From positions 61,542,966-61,606,965 of the forward strand of contig OX393576.1 in assembly GCA_947652605.1 (NCBI GenBank): a stretch of 64,000 nucleotides of DNA, read 5' to 3'. Within the stretch, counting starts at the first letter, position 1, and every line of letters starts with the position of its first letter. Below are positions 11,824-23,951 of the stretch, one piece after another. The DNA comes from Elmis aenea (lineage: Eukaryota > Arthropoda > Insecta > Coleoptera > Elmidae). The position numbers and the translations under genes are program-made. Under the pieces are notes generated by a model that was not told the DNA's origin, made no database searches, and worked only from the letters and a program-made list of their open reading frames with translations.

Positions 11824-12397
11824 GGCTTGCAGTGCACTGTAATCAGATGCAAGCAGGGTTGCAAGTTTTGGCGATTTCGAACCAAATTGGCTATCATTTT
11901 TGTTTAGTTTAACATGTTTTTTTTTTAAATTGGCATCAATGGCTATTACACAATACCCACTATGAAAATAGGTTTTAGAATATATTACAATTTGCCTACA
12001 ATTATTATTTTATAATTCTTATATTAACAGACAATAAAAATTTAATTTTGGTTTTTGAGGATGACGAACCCAACGATTCTGAGGCCCCCTTTTTACCGAG
12101 GCCCGAGGCGCGCGCCTCACGCGCCTGTGCGGTAATCCGCCACTGGGTGGGATATCTTTAAAAATATTACTGTGGAAAACCTTTTAATTAGTAAAAAACA
12201 TCTACCCAAAGTCATTTTTCTACATTTCTCCAAATTTAAGAAATAAAATAAAAACCTTCTTTCACCGTTTCCCTTTATGGAAGGGCAAATACGAGACGAT
12301 TTAGAAACAAATATTATATAAAAGCCTTCCTTAGTTTTTAATAAGGAATTAACGAGCCGAAGTTTTTCGCAATATTTATGAATTACCCTGTGTATAG

Positions 12398-13752
12398 ACA
12401 CATACGCACATTTAGACAATATATTAAGGCGCCCCAATTTTCTTTACCAAGGGGCACGATATACCCTTGCGTCGGTTCTGCGAATATGATTTAGTTTATT
12501 TTACAAAAAAAAGATAATTGTTTTTTTAAATGTACTTCGTCATATCTGAAACAGTTTTTTTTTATAAATTCGCATACTTGAAACTACTGGTACACATTGC
12601 AAAGAAAATTAATACAGAAAAGGTAGAATTTAGCTTTAATGGTTGCAAAGAAAGATTCATTATATCATAAATTTCACTAATGACTGTCCTATATTAAATT
12701 TTGTTTTGCTATTTTGCGTGTCATTAATAATTAGTCCAAAATTCACAACCACAATTTTTGAATTATTCTACATATAAAATTAATTTCCACAACATGCCTT
12801 TGGGGTCACACGCTACTATATGGCAATTATACAATCTGAGCGCATGGACCACACGAACACCATAAAACAACAAAGCTACTGTACATATTATGACAGTTAT
12901 AATTTTATTACAAAAGCGGCTCTCGAAAACACTAAACAATGTGCCAACGTTTGGTTAAAAATTTTAAATTAATATCTATATAAATTAAAATACAATTTAC
13001 TACACGCTGTACAAAGCAATTCACCGCTTTGACGGCCGCATTTTTAATTTAACTTCAGAATTTTCATAAAACGAACCATTTCGCTCCACTTTTATAATAA
13101 TTCACGAATCTTCACGACAATACACCAGGCTACGTTTGAAAACTAGATATACTTGAATTTTAATGAACATTTCAAAGGAATAAAAAAAAAAAACGTGAAG
13201 TGAAAACAAATGCAACTAACCGTAAAGGTTCATAAATATGTATGCAGTTGAAAGAAAACTCTTACGTTAAGAAAACAACAGGTTGGAAGTATTTGCGAGA
13301 TATATGACATGGTTTTCACCTGTTTTTGAGTGCCAAGAATGAATACTTGCTCTTCCCGATCATTTTTCAACGTAAATAAAGTACAAAACCGGCTGCAGTG
13401 CTCCCAAGGAGTATTCTAAGAAATTTTGCTTAAAAAAAAGAAGTAATTTTCGAGGAGTATAAAAAGAAAAATAAACTGCTTATCTTGGTTGAGCTACAAT
13501 CAGTTTAAACACGCTCAAGGAAGAATATAACCATCATTCATTTCCTGCTGAATCAAACCGACCCTACATTTTCCACATGTTATAAAAAGTGGATTAAACG
13601 ATTTTCAACTTAATAAATTGTTAAACGTCTACAAAACTACATGAAAATTACATGAGCAAAAAAAATTATAAAACACGTTTTTTTCTAGGTTAGGTATATT
13701 ACTTGATAATTTGCCCTCATTGCTATTTATCGATTAACTAAAATGCACTTAA
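12398..13752. other. AT-rich intron sequence, nothing recognised
   Basis: No exon, RNA gene or transposon end is supported. Poly-T and poly-A runs are frequent. Confidence 0.5.
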
Positions 13753-14256
13753 GACTGTTTTATACTATACTATTTTTTCGTTTAAGAAAATCGTATACGA
13801 TTTTTGATACAAAAATTTCGTTCAAGAATTTAGCATGGAAAATATGAACCTTTTACATTGTACTATTTTTTGGTACGAAAATGTTCAATTTGATCACAAC
13901 AGAAAGCGAATTATTTTCAAATTTAACGTATATTTAACGCTTGTTCCATTCTACATATTTATTCCTACAAAATAAATTGTGAGGGATATAACGGTAATAA
14001 GTAGTAATTAACTTAACATCGTTTGAGTGTTTCAGTTAACCTAACCCACAAATGACATGCGGTCAGATACAGTTGCAGTAGAATACGCATGCGCCCATGC
14101 CACAAAACACGCCCATGCTAAAATAGGACGCATTTAGAACATGTAGTTATTTCGTACGAATTTTTGGTTCAAGATTTGTAATTTCTGATTGACACCGTAC
14201 TAGAAAATCGTATACGATTTTCTTAAACGAAAAAATAGTATAGTATAAAACAGACT
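13753..14256. mobile_element. MITE with about 50-base inverted ends at TTAA
   Basis: Left GACTGTTTTATACTATACTA and right the complement (TAGTATAGTATAAAACAGAC) continue inward through TTTTTTCGTTTAAGAAAATC and GTATACGATTTT on both sides. TTAA lies immediately outside each end (13749-13752, 14257-14260), suggesting a TTAA-targeting family such as piggyBac or Kolobok. No coding sequence is present. Confidence 0.65.
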
Positions 14257-14364
14257 TTAAAGATAACAAGAAGAAACTGGTCGTTCAAAATTGGCTCAAA
14301 GCAATAATTATCTAAATATACACTCTACTCTAGTGGGATTTGGTGAATGATATAGGTCAGCAAG

Positions 14365-15189
14365 TGGGCGAAAGTAGAGTTTGATTTTATTTTTTAAACT
14401 TGGAGAAATTAAGAAAAATTACTTTCGGTAGATGTTATTTACTTATTAAAAGGTTTTTCACAGAAATATTTTTAATCAATCACTTATCTTAACAAGGGGT
14501 TGAAAAATGCAACCCCTGTTGGTTTTTTTATCAGAACTTTTTGGAGGGTAGAAATTTTGGAATTTAATTTTTTTAAAGCTTTATTTAAAAAGTTTCTTAA
14601 TTCTTTGATTTTTCCCGCAAAACCTACACTTTAGAAGTAAAAAATAAAATGAAAGAACATGCACCATCCAATATTCTTTAAAAAAATTATTCATTTTGGT
14701 GGTAACCATGGTTTGTACACATTGAGTAAAAATAACAGGTGTTTTTGTGTTTATTTAGTGGTGCATGTTTACCAATTTAATTTTGTACTCAAAAATTGTG
14801 AGTTTCGCGGGAAAGATTAAGGAATATAAAATTTTTCGAAATAAACCAAGGTTTCAAATAAAAATTTAAATTGCAGAATTTTAACCCTCCAAAAAGTTCC
14901 GTTAAAAAACAAACAGGGGTTGCACTTTTCTGCCCCTTGTAAAGGTAGGAGATGATTGAAAATATTACTATGGGAAATGTTTTAGTAAGTAAAAGATATT
15001 TACCAAATATTCTACATTTCACCAGATTTAATAAATAAAATGAACTTACTTTTCCCGTTTTCCTTTATTGGGGTATAACTCCAAAGGAAAACGTTTTAGG
15101 AAAAGTTTTTATTAAAAAGACCTTAAAATTCGATATGATAGGATAGACCTCTCAAACTTTTTCGCAATATTTGTAAATCACGGGCATAT
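14365..15189. mobile_element. Foldback element F, copy 2
   Basis: The inverted arms 14365-14620 and 14795-15189 match copy 1 (TTTACTTATTAAAAGGTTTT, AAATGCAACCCCTGTTG, and the mirror CAACCCCTGTTTG-type block near 14915). The right end, ATTTGTAAATCACGGGCATA, corresponds to the left end of copy 1. The far left end of copy 2 appears truncated. The next element starts immediately at its right border. Confidence 0.65.
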
Positions 15190-15190
15190 A

Positions 15191-15758
15191 CGGGGATGCG
15201 AAAAAGTATGGAAACAGACAAACATCTAGAATACTATTGCAGATATAACAATGAAATTTTGTATCTGAGCGTTATGGTATTTATCGGATTTGATGAAAAT
15301 ATTAAGGTTGCAATACGACTTCCGGTTTAACCGGAAACGAACTCAATAATAATATAATATAATAATATAATTTTAAATAAAACACCCTGTACATTTTTAC
15401 ATTTTTGGATTCCTCTTAAAATTTAATTTAAAAAATGTTTAAGGTTATATGGGCCTAAAGTCAATCGTTTTCGTTAAATTTATATTTTAATGAAAATTTT
15501 GAGCGATACAGCACTTTCAATTTTATTTAAAAAGGCAGTAGAATTTCGTTTAAAAATTAGATTGACAATAGATTATTTTAACACTTTGCACTAGCTACAT
15601 TTAAAAAAATATTAGTTCGTTTCCGGTTAAACCGGAAGTCGTATTGCAACTTTAATATTTTCATCAAATCCGAAAATTACCAAAACGCTTAGATACAAAA
15701 TTTCATTGTTATATCTGCAATTATTCTATGTCTGTTCCAATACTTTTGCGCAACCCTA
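15191..15758. mobile_element. Mariner-type MITE with a captured segment of element C
   Basis: Ends CGGGGATGCGAAAAAGTATG and, from the right, TAGGGTTGCGCAAAAGTATT are inverted and flanked by TA. Arms share GATATAACAATGAAATTTTG and TTCCGGTTTAACCGGAA. The core (about 15378-15612: ACATTTTTGGATTCCTC, GGTTATATGGG, GATTGACAATAGATTAT) is not inverted but aligns with 2490-2735 in element C, a different terminal family. The element is therefore mosaic. Confidence 0.75.
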
Positions 15759-15837
15759 TATATTTATAAATATATTACACCATTATAAACATTTTAAGTT
15801 TTGTATCAAACAACGTTAATACATTTGTATGCATATA

Positions 15838-16941
15838 TCATAATGAATGTTACTCTGCAGATATAATAGATGAAGATATAAATATTTATGTTAATCGTGT
15901 TAAGAATTTATACAATGACATGAAAAATCGTTTCGGGATATTTTGTAGATGAATGTTCTAGAATGGGTGATAGATGCATTTGGAATGCATTTGATGTAGA
16001 GATAATCCTTCAAGAAAATAAAATCGAGCTTCAAAATGATTGATCAGCTAAGTTCAAATATGACGATCGAAGATCTAACTAAATCTCATCAGGCATAAGG
16101 CTCACATTACTAAAGCTATTTATGTTGTTTTATGGAATATTTTAAAATTTTAATTACGAGCTATTATTGATCAGTGTGAATTTTTTCGAGAATTTGGAAA
16201 TAGTTTACAGGTATAAATATATGAGTCAAGTGTTTACTGAGTAAAAAATTATGATATAGTGGTTTGGTAATATACAGCATCATTCAAAAAGTCTGCAACA
16301 AATGGAAAAAAAAAATATTATTGATTTCTCAGAAAATTGTATTCTTGATAAAAGTTGGTGCATGGTCTTAAAACTAATATTTACATGAAAAACACTAGAT
16401 TTTAGCGATATTTGAAACAATCGCATGAGTAAAGTGCGCTTATTTTAAGAATTATGGAAGACTTATTTAAAACTTAAAAATAAGGCTGAATTTTAATTTT
16501 CACAGACTATTCTCAATTTTTATTTATTAAGAAATTTAAAGCACTTTACTCTTGCGAATATTTCAAAAATCGCAAAAATCTAGTGTCTCATGACTTTTTA
16601 TTAAACTTTTGTTTATCTTAAAATTAATTTTAGACCATGCACCAACTTTTATCAAGAATACAATTTTCTGAAAAATCAATAATAAAAACCTTTTCCATTT
16701 GTTGCAAACTTTTTGAATGTTAAAATTTCTTTTAAAAAAAAATTGGAATTTGACCGTCAAAATTTAAATCTAGCTTTATTTTTAAATTCTAAATGAGTCT
16801 TTTTCATAACATTTTTTTGTATCTCTTAAAATAAGGGCACTTTTTGAATGACGCTGTATATACAAAGGTTGCATATCCAGGCCACGATGTAGAATAAGAC
16901 TTCAAAAGGGACAACGGCCAAAAAAAGGTTGAGAACCATTG
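15838..16941 (+). mobile_element. Broken hAT element with transposase remnant
   Basis: On the plus strand 15840-16090 reads, across frames, DEDINIYVNRVKNLYNDMKN, then EWVIDAFGMH-like and VEIILQENKIELQND-like pieces. These resemble the region of ZBED/hAT transposases where the family has a LQEELIELQxD motif. The right end AGGTTGAGAACCATTG at 16926-16941 is a typical hAT terminus (complement of CAATGGTTCTCAACCT). The left end is lost. A hairpin MITE is inserted at 16275-16856. Confidence 0.5.
16275..16856. mobile_element. Hairpin MITE
   Basis: Left CAGCATCATTCAAAAAGT and right ACTTTTTGAATGACGCTG are inverted, flanked by TA at 16273-16274 and 16857-16858. The arms are long: CTTGATAAAAGTTGGTGCAT on the left is mirrored as ATGCACCAACTTTTATCAAG near 16637. 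It has no coding capacity, although a 65-residue shadow frame crosses the right arm. Confidence 0.8.
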
Positions 16942-17968
16942 GACATGGGTCGAGAAAACAAACCAATTTTGCTGAATAATACCATAGGGACAGCCAAATA
17001 CAGAAAAGAGTCTAAACGCAAATAATGCACGGCTTTTTATTGTTCACAACATAATTTTAATTCTCTAAAAATAACGCTGTCGTCGCTTGAATAAAAGAGG
17101 TCGATGGCACACCCCTGTGGCTTGTCACTCCATAAACAGTCCTTCGTGTTAAAGGCGTCAACTTGTCCTTCACTGAGCCCAATTAATAATTAAACAGCTT
17201 AACCCTAATGTGAGTATTTTATAATATCTTTGGGATTATAAGCCTGCACATGTTTTAAACAATCTTTAAAACCCTCCCAGAAATTGTTTTTTTATACTAT
17301 GAATTAAAAAACATACCTTAACACAGAACGGTACAAGAGGATTCGATTACGAAAAATTGGAAGAAGGTTACTGCGAAAGAGGGATAGTCTCCAAACTAAT
17401 CAATAAATTCTAAAGAAGATTTTATACGCAGCAAAGATAAGTAATTCTTCATTTATCTTCTCTCTTTTTTTTAAATTTTTGTAGTTCAACGAATTCCCAG
17501 AGAACGAAAGAGGATCAACCTATAAATCGGTTTAGTAATGCTAATTGAAATTACAATTAATATGTCGCTTTTTAATTAAACTGAATAATGAATCACTTAC
17601 TTCAACCCGACATTTAACCTTTTTCGTGTTCCCGCTGATATTCTACATTGAAGTCAATTCACTGTTTAAAAAATCACAGATCCGTTTGTTCAATAATACG
17701 GTCTAACCTTTCGTAAAACCAAAAAAAAAATCAACGATCGCCAATTTATCTTTTAAAACTGAACGATAAATCTGTTAAAATGGCACTAACACACACACCA
17801 ATTTGTCGTTCCGATAAATTTATAACACAAAAATTATTTGGTCCCAACTTTTAGTTGCTGGACACTAAACGATATATTCTCGCGTTTATTCTTTAAAAAC
17901 TTGCAGAAAAATTGGCATGGTTTATAGGTCGATAATGTTAGAGCAGACGTTCTCAAAATCTTTTCATT
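16942..17968. other. Intron sequence, nothing recognised
   Basis: I see no exon or clear element. A GC-richer patch (17090-17190, GAGGTCGATGGCACACCCCT) has no useful open frame. Confidence 0.5.
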
Positions 17969-19437
17969 TAGTGTTGCCACGAGACGAGACGAGATTTATC
18001 CATTCTCGATCTCCATCTCGATTCTCGAAATTTAAGTAGATGCAAACCGAATTGATCCACTTACAAAGCTTCAATTTAGTGTCCTTGATGATATACAGAA
18101 AGAACACTATTGTTTCAAGTTCGGTGTTTCCCCTATGTAAGCGCAAATAATGTGAACGTATTTTATTAGGTGCTACTGTTACATTTATTTCTTTGCAATT
18201 GAAAGGGTATCAGCTAAAGTCGTGTGATATAAAGTGTTTACAAGTTTATTAATATCTTGTGGTGTTAGTTATTGCCGATTATAAAACATTCGCCTCAATT
18301 CGTAAAATATTAGTTTTTAAATATGAAACCCAGTACAAAGGTAACCTCATAAAGTTCTTATGCTAGAAGCTGGAAGCGATACTAGTGTAGTAGAAGACGT
18401 TGATGATTCGGCGAAAGTGCAGATTATAAGAATAGTGGAAGTGAAGATACATCGAACGATTCATCAACGGAGCAAACGCCTACAGAAAAAATTTCAAACA
18501 ATAAAATAAGCGTTTAAAGCATATGAGAGTTTAGGTAAAGCTCATTTGTCTCACAACACTCTTTCATCGATACCAAGTGACTCCAAAACGGTTGTGGATT
18601 TTAAGAAACATTCGACATTCAGAGAGGACCAATCAAAGGCAGTAACTCAAAGAATGATGAAATTGGAAACTGTAAATAATGTCATTCAAAAATAAACGTA
18701 AAGCAATCTAATACACCTGGTCGAAAACGACACCTAAAAAGACACTACATTCAGGAATATACAAAATCATTCCCACCAAAGGAATTTCTAAATCACGGAC
18801 TTGCACTAAGGTCCTGGAGTCGCCAATTGCAATCAAGCAATAAAAAAATTTGAGGAACTCTATAAAAGCTTTTACTACAGAGATAATTCACCAAACCAAA
18901 ATCAGTTATCAGCCGATTATGGGCCAGATGATTCCGATTCTGACGAAATGGGTTCTTTTAATTTAATTGCCCTATTTAATAAGTCCACAGCAACAATTAA
19001 CAACTGGAGAACGGAAATCGATGACTATATAGCAATGCCATGAGCAAATGAAGATGCAGAATGGCTCGAGACTTTTTATGTATAAAAGCAACCAGTGTAC
19101 CAGCTGAACGGATGTTTTCGAAAGCTGGCCTAATTATTCGCAAACACCGCAAGAGGCTTGACAGTGAGTCAGCAAGGGTATTGCTCTGCCTCAATGCTTG
19201 ATCTTGCGAATTTATTACACAATATTTAAAATAAATTAAAAGTTTAATTTGTAGGTGGTTTCTAAAAATGTATGAATAAAATATATATTAAAGCTATTTG
19301 TAGTTTTTCTACATATAAAAATACTGTCGAGATCTAGGATCTCGTCTCGAATTTTCGAGACAGAAAAATTCCAGTCTCGATCTCAAAATTCGAGACGACA
19401 CGAGATCGAGAATTATCTTCTCTCGGCGGCAACACTA
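17969..19437 (+). mobile_element. hAT element with GAGACGAGAC-type subterminal repeats
   Basis: Left end TAGTGTTGCCACGAGACGAG and right end (complement TAGTGTTGCCGCCGAGAGAA) are inverted. Clusters of GAGACGAGA, TCTCGAT and TTCGAGAC words near both ends are probably transposase-binding repeats. The 8 bases outside (TTTTCATT and GAAGCATT) agree only in their last four, so the duplication is decayed. The plus strand carries the transposase C-terminus (19088-19201) and other broken coding pieces from about 18360. Confidence 0.8.
19088..19201 (+). pseudogene. hAT transposase dimerisation-domain remnant
   Basis: It reads ATSVPAERMFSKAGLIIRKH, then RKRLDSESARVLLCLNA and a stop. The ATSVPxERxFSxAGLIxxxxRxRL signature is the conserved hAT C-terminal dimerisation domain. 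Upstream, stops and frame changes (for example after DDYIAMP) break the protein, so it is inactive. Confidence 0.85.
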
Positions 19438-19738
19438 GAAGCATTTTACGTAACTAAAAGTAAATGTTCCATCGACATCTTTGAGTTAGATTAACCTATG
19501 AAAACTGTAATATAAAATCAACCTCAAACATTTTCTGAAAAATATTCTGGAACACAGTTTTAGGACCGCTACGTTAGAGTGAAACCGCAACACTCTTTTC
19601 ATAACAGAATAAGATATCTTAACAAACATAATTAATAAAAGGCTTTAATTTTAAACATAATGGCTATCATCTAATATACGATTTGTGTTATTCTTCAGAT
19701 GGCTATACAATAATTATCTGATCTGGATAAAAACTTAC

Positions 19739-19915
19739 CCGTAAACTCTGCCTCCGATAGTTACGCGTGTGGGCCAGATAATACTTGTAAACATGTGGAG
19801 GCATGGATCGTTTGGTCTCTTCACCAATCCACAAATCCCTAGCACAGCCGGGTGAAACGGGGCACAATGGGGATACAGGAGGATAGAAATCTCGCACAAA
19901 CGGCGCCCAGCTCAT
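19739..19915 (-). CDS. Candidate alternative first coding exon (same strand as CASK)
   Basis: An open frame of 59 codons starts at ATG 19915, with a TGA in frame about five codons upstream, so the start is not arbitrary. It begins MSWAPFVRDFYPPVSPLCPV and ends MPPHVYKYYLAHTRNYRRQS-LR. A perfect CGG|GTAAGT donor lies at 19739/19738, in phase 0. GC content is near half, in contrast to its surroundings. It sits inside the giant CASK intron on the CASK strand. I do not recognise the peptide. One reading is a first exon for a short CASK isoform that lacks the kinase and L27 parts, as reported for Drosophila CASK. Another is the first exon of an unrelated nested gene, or chance. An internal Met (MPPHVYK) could also be the start. 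Confidence 0.4.
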
Positions 19916-20433
19916 ACCAGCACCCTGTCAAACACCCCTTTACACCACATGCAACCCCCACAGTCCCAATTCAATTAATTATACCATACTATCGAATACG
20001 AATAACCGCACATGGGCCCAGCACAACTTGTACAAGATTATAATTTTATTCAGATACATATTTCGTGGTTAGCTTAGCTTCGAGTCCTAATACACTCACT
20101 ACGAATACCGTGTTAAGTTTATGTCCACTTTACACTTGTTTATTAATATGCGAATATAAAATTGTCCGGATTATTTGAAAGTTCAGTTTTCTTGTAAATA
20201 TTTCTGAAGGACTAAACAGTTGCTTGAGCCAATGTCAATAACTTTGTCTTTTAACTATGATAAATAAAGTAAATGATTAAATTAAGCGTTCTTGATCCTC
20301 AAGGAGTCTTAATTAAAACCCTTAAATCTTTTCACGTTCGCAACGCCGCTCAGAGTTAAAATAAATTTGGTGTAAATCCGACTAAAATTAAATTTCCAAG
20401 CATAAAACCGAAAAACAAATTCCAAAAACAGTA
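19916..20433. promoter_or_regulatory. Upstream of the candidate exon; possible promoter
   Basis: No gene is seen here. On the minus strand the first 130 bases upstream of the candidate ATG are GC-richer (GGGACTGTGGGGGTTGCATG) and include an AT-rich TATA-like stretch (GGTATAATTAATTG near 19972-19985). If the exon is real, this is where its 5' untranslated region and promoter would be. The remainder up to the Tigger element at 20434 is plain AT-rich sequence. Confidence 0.2.
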
Positions 20434-21915
20434 CAGTAAATACTCGATAAAAGCAACTTTTCTAAATCGATTTTGGTTGTAATGTTGCTTTTTCCGAATT
20501 TTGTTGATTTTGTCAAATTAGGTGAACTATTTAAAAAAAAATGAATTAAAATTCATTCATATCCAGAAATTAAGAAACAATTAAAGAATTATTATTGCTA
20601 GAGAACAAGTTGGTGTTTTTAGGTTAATGTTTACTGATTGAGTGAAAATTAAAACTTTTACAAGTGGAAAACAAATTGAAAAAGAAAATCAAAACTTTAG
20701 TTTTAAATGCTTAGTTTTTCTGCGAAAGCTTTCTCTATTATTCTTCTTAGATAGATAAAATACGTCCCTTAATGACAAAGAAGCCTCTGCCCAGTCACCT
20801 GCATCATCCAAACTCTTGATTACATTACCTATGTTGGTAATGTCAGCGGTCATAACAATTTTTTCTTCATCGTTCAACGCGTTTACTGCAAGATTCACTA
20901 AATAATTGTCGATTATTTCTTCATCGGCAATGACTCTGGATGTTTCACCTACTCCTGAAGACCATTCAATGATTTCTACATCTGTTAAGTTTTCGTCAGA
21001 AACAACACGTCTACACAGGTGTGGAATGATTATTTTATTTTGTGGTCGAAGTTCCACTAACGGAATCATATCATCCTCATCCCATGCAACATGATGTTCT
21101 GAATTTATTGGGTTGAATACGACTCTAAATCAATTTTTAATGACACTGGTTGAAACTTCTTTCCACGATTCGGTGATTATATAGGCAAGATCGTTCACAG
21201 ATGATTTTCAGTTTCGCAGAATCACCAGGCATTGTATATAATCGCATCAACAGTTTCTTCCTGTATGCATCCTTCATGGACTTGATCGAGTGGTTGAATA
21301 AGGGATGTTACATTTGGCGGAAAATAGTATATTTTACAACAAGAGATTAAAGTCCAGTATTTTCGTTCGTGAGGTTTGCCACTAGTGACGAAAGTAAAAC
21401 TTTCATGTAGGGTAGGCAGTGAGAAAATGACAACTTTCATATACATGAGTAGAAAAAAAAAATTAATTCTTCAGACACAATTTAATTTATATGCGCCAAA
21501 ATTATCACTTTTAGCACAAATATAAACCAACAGTATATCTTTCGTGAGTAACTGAGAAGATATCAAAATATTTCTCCTTTTACACCATCTTCAGTCACGT
21601 TAATAACAAGTTACCCTGAAACGATCCCTTGCTTTCCATAATTTTGAAACCATTCTGAATTTCTTAGAAGTTGTTCTAATTCTAATCTGTTTTACTGTAA
21701 TTGTCACAGTTAGGTCAAGTATACATGTGTAGAAACCACTGATCTATACAAGCGACTATTGATTCTAAATGAAATCATAATATTTTTGAAAAGGTAAAAA
21801 CAAAATTAAAGTTGCATTTGTCGAGGTAACCGAATTGAAAAAAAGTTGTTTTTTCAACGGTTGCTTTTCTCGAATTGTTGCTTTTATCAAAGTTGCTTAT
21901 GTCGAGCATTTACTG
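20434..21915 (-). mobile_element. Tigger/pogo element
   Basis: Left end CAGTAAATACTCGATAAAAG and right end complement CAGTAAATGCTCGACATAAG match over about 26 bases, flanked by TA at 20432-20433 and 21916-21917. The minus strand carries a broken DDE transposase (20689-21446). This is a 1.48 kb relic, shorter than an intact element of about 2.5 kb. Confidence 0.88.
20689..21446 (-). pseudogene. Tigger/jerky-type DDE transposase, 3' half, broken
   Basis: The upstream piece (21446-21222) contains KIYYFPPNVTSLIQPLDQVH, matching the LPPNxTSLIQPLDQG block around the last catalytic residues of pogo/Tigger transposases. The downstream piece (21069-20689) contains ENLTDVEIIEWSSGVGE and VIADEEIIDNYL, the usual acidic C-terminal region. 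The two pieces are in different frames, with stops between them (about 21070-21220). The N-terminal DNA-binding half is missing. Confidence 0.8.
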
Positions 21916-21917
21916 TA

Positions 21918-23544
21918 TAACATAGAAAATATTTTGTGTAATATGGCGCTAAATTAAAGTTTTCACTTGCAAAAGTTTTGGGAAAGAATTATAAAAAATA
22001 TATTTGGTTATCTGCTGTATTTTTTCGCTTTGTTTATTAACATTGGCACAAAAGAAAATAATTTATTTGCAACGCTTTTGATGTACATGTTTAATATCAT
22101 CTACTGACTGATTAACGGAAGACTTGTACTCAAATTAAATGTTTAGCTAATTTTTGTAATAAAATTAAGTATTTATGGCACGTGAATTTTTGGAAAAAAT
22201 ATGAAATATTTTTAATGTAAATAAGTTAAATTGACAACCGTTTTTAATAAAGGATCTCTTGTAGAGATGCTAAATCAGTTGACTTGAGTCTCTTTTAGTA
22301 ATGCCAAAAGTCTTGAAGCTGGTTTAGTTTCTCTATTAGATGTCGTTCATAAAATATACAACGATTTTTAATTAAATAAGGGTACATTGATTTAAATATG
22401 TAAAACTTGACATTAATTAGATAATTTTATTTCAACCTAGAGCGTGTGAGCTTTTTTGGGTTGTTTTACATTTGACGTCCCATAAAGGACATCTGAAGCC
22501 TCAACTTCCTCCGCAATTTTCGTCCGCGGCTAGTAATTCTTCACTATAATTTGCCGCTGTCACTAAAGATTTGTCTGTTACAGTCTAACCGATTGCTCCT
22601 TTCTTATATCACAATTCTTTTCTACTTTAAATTAGGAAAAAAGTACAAAACCGTCAGAGTAAAGGTAAAAATCGTTGGAAACCCACGTTCGCAGTATATA
22701 ACAAACAATTTACCACGTCCCCACACGCCGTTGATTACAGAGTATCGCAGGTTCCAACCACTTTGTTTGGTCTGACCGACCTGATAACCCTACAAAGTTG
22801 CTCCCCTGGGTTAATTAAGTTCTTCCGCATTGGACTAATTCAGAAGCAACGCAGCGTGCCATGTTTGAAAAACCATATGGACTACGTCCAACAAAGTTTA
22901 AGTTAAATATTAACAGAAACGAAACAATTGAAACCAAACAAAAACAAGTAACAGTAACGCAGAACAAAAGACAGGCATTGCGTACATTTGTTTCAAGTCT
23001 TTCAATTCCAGTTATCGGCATTAGCAGGTATCGTACTTCCCTGTTGCAAACAATTGGTATCAACACCGAATTTAAATGAACAGATATCGAACTAATGTTA
23101 CAGCAACAATTGCAAGCGATACGTTCGTTCACTAATGAACACAAATAAAACAATAGAATAAGACTAAGCATATAGTACCAAAGTTAATGAATATTAATCG
23201 ATATAATATGTAGAATAGTTGGCTGTGTATGTAGGGTAGAGATAATAAATAGCTCAGCCTCGCAAGTAAGAGCGTCCTAAGTAGTCTAATTTAATTAGTC
23301 AAAAAGATTAAGACAAACCCAGACAGACAATGATAAATTAAACCATTTATTATAAACAGGCGGCAACTGACAATCTTGTTTAATTTTTTAAATAAATAAT
23401 AATTAAGCGAAAATAATAGCGTATTAATTTTACAAACTCATTTTTCAGTTTTGCACGGGCAAGAGAAAATAAGTGACGGTAATTTACTAAGATAATTAAT
23501 ATCCTTGCAATAGAAACAACTACGATATAACACAAAAATATGTA
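21918..23544. other. Intron sequence, no feature assigned
   Basis: No CASK exon or transposon end is clear. The patch 22480-22900 is somewhat GC-richer and has interleaved open frames (22551-22775 plus, 22815-23171 minus) that I do not recognise. It may be a decayed LTR-element piece, but I cannot show long terminal repeats. Confidence 0.4.
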
Positions 23545-23951
23545 CAGGGTGTTCCACATAGAAGGATCACTATTGGTATCTCGTAAACGGTAAGAGCTAC
23601 AAAGAAGTTTAAATTAGACAAATTGTTCCTTTTTCTGAGACCGATTTAGTAAATTTATATATATTTATAATTTCCATGGCACGCTAGAAAATAAATAAAT
23701 ATCTTAATGATCATTGTTTTTTAAATCGTTAATAACTCGATTATAACTGATGGTACCAAAATGTTTTTGAGGAAACTAGTAAATTTTTTTCCTTACTGTA
23801 AAACGAGAGTATTCATTTGTTTCGATATTGATGGCACTATACAGCTTTATAGGGTCTTTTTGATAAATTGTATTTGTTTTGAGCCTGAACATCAAAATAA
23901 ATATATTAAACCTTATATTAGTGAAATAATATGCTTTTTAATAGTCATAGC

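Larger units (their letters stand above)
10595..12145. mobile_element. hAT element inserted in foldback F
   Basis: Ends CAGTGGCGGATCTTG and GTAATCCGCCACTG are inverted repeats. The 8-base duplication is GGTGGGAC at 10587-10594 and GGTGGGAT at 12146-12153 (7 of 8 identical), as expected for hAT. Subterminal GAGGCCCCC words occur near both ends (10642 and 12081). The interior holds a mariner-type MITE (10856-11490) and a LINE fragment (about 11579-11823), not a transposase. Confidence 0.85.
9937..12397. mobile_element. Foldback element F, copy 1, split by a hAT element
   Basis: The left arm (about 9937-10370) runs from TAGGTCCGTGATTCATAAAT through TTTACTTATTAAAAG and AAAGTGCAACCACTG. Its inverse resumes at 10375-10594 and, beyond the hAT insertion at 10595-12145, continues 12154-12397 to CAATATTTATGAATTACCCT. 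Copy 2 is at 14365-15189. No coding sequence is seen. Confidence 0.7.

Noticed and set aside
22815..23171. A 118-codon minus frame with hydrophobic segments
   Set aside because: A plus-strand frame overlaps it and no family could be recognised; possibly a decayed retroelement, but without visible long terminal repeats.
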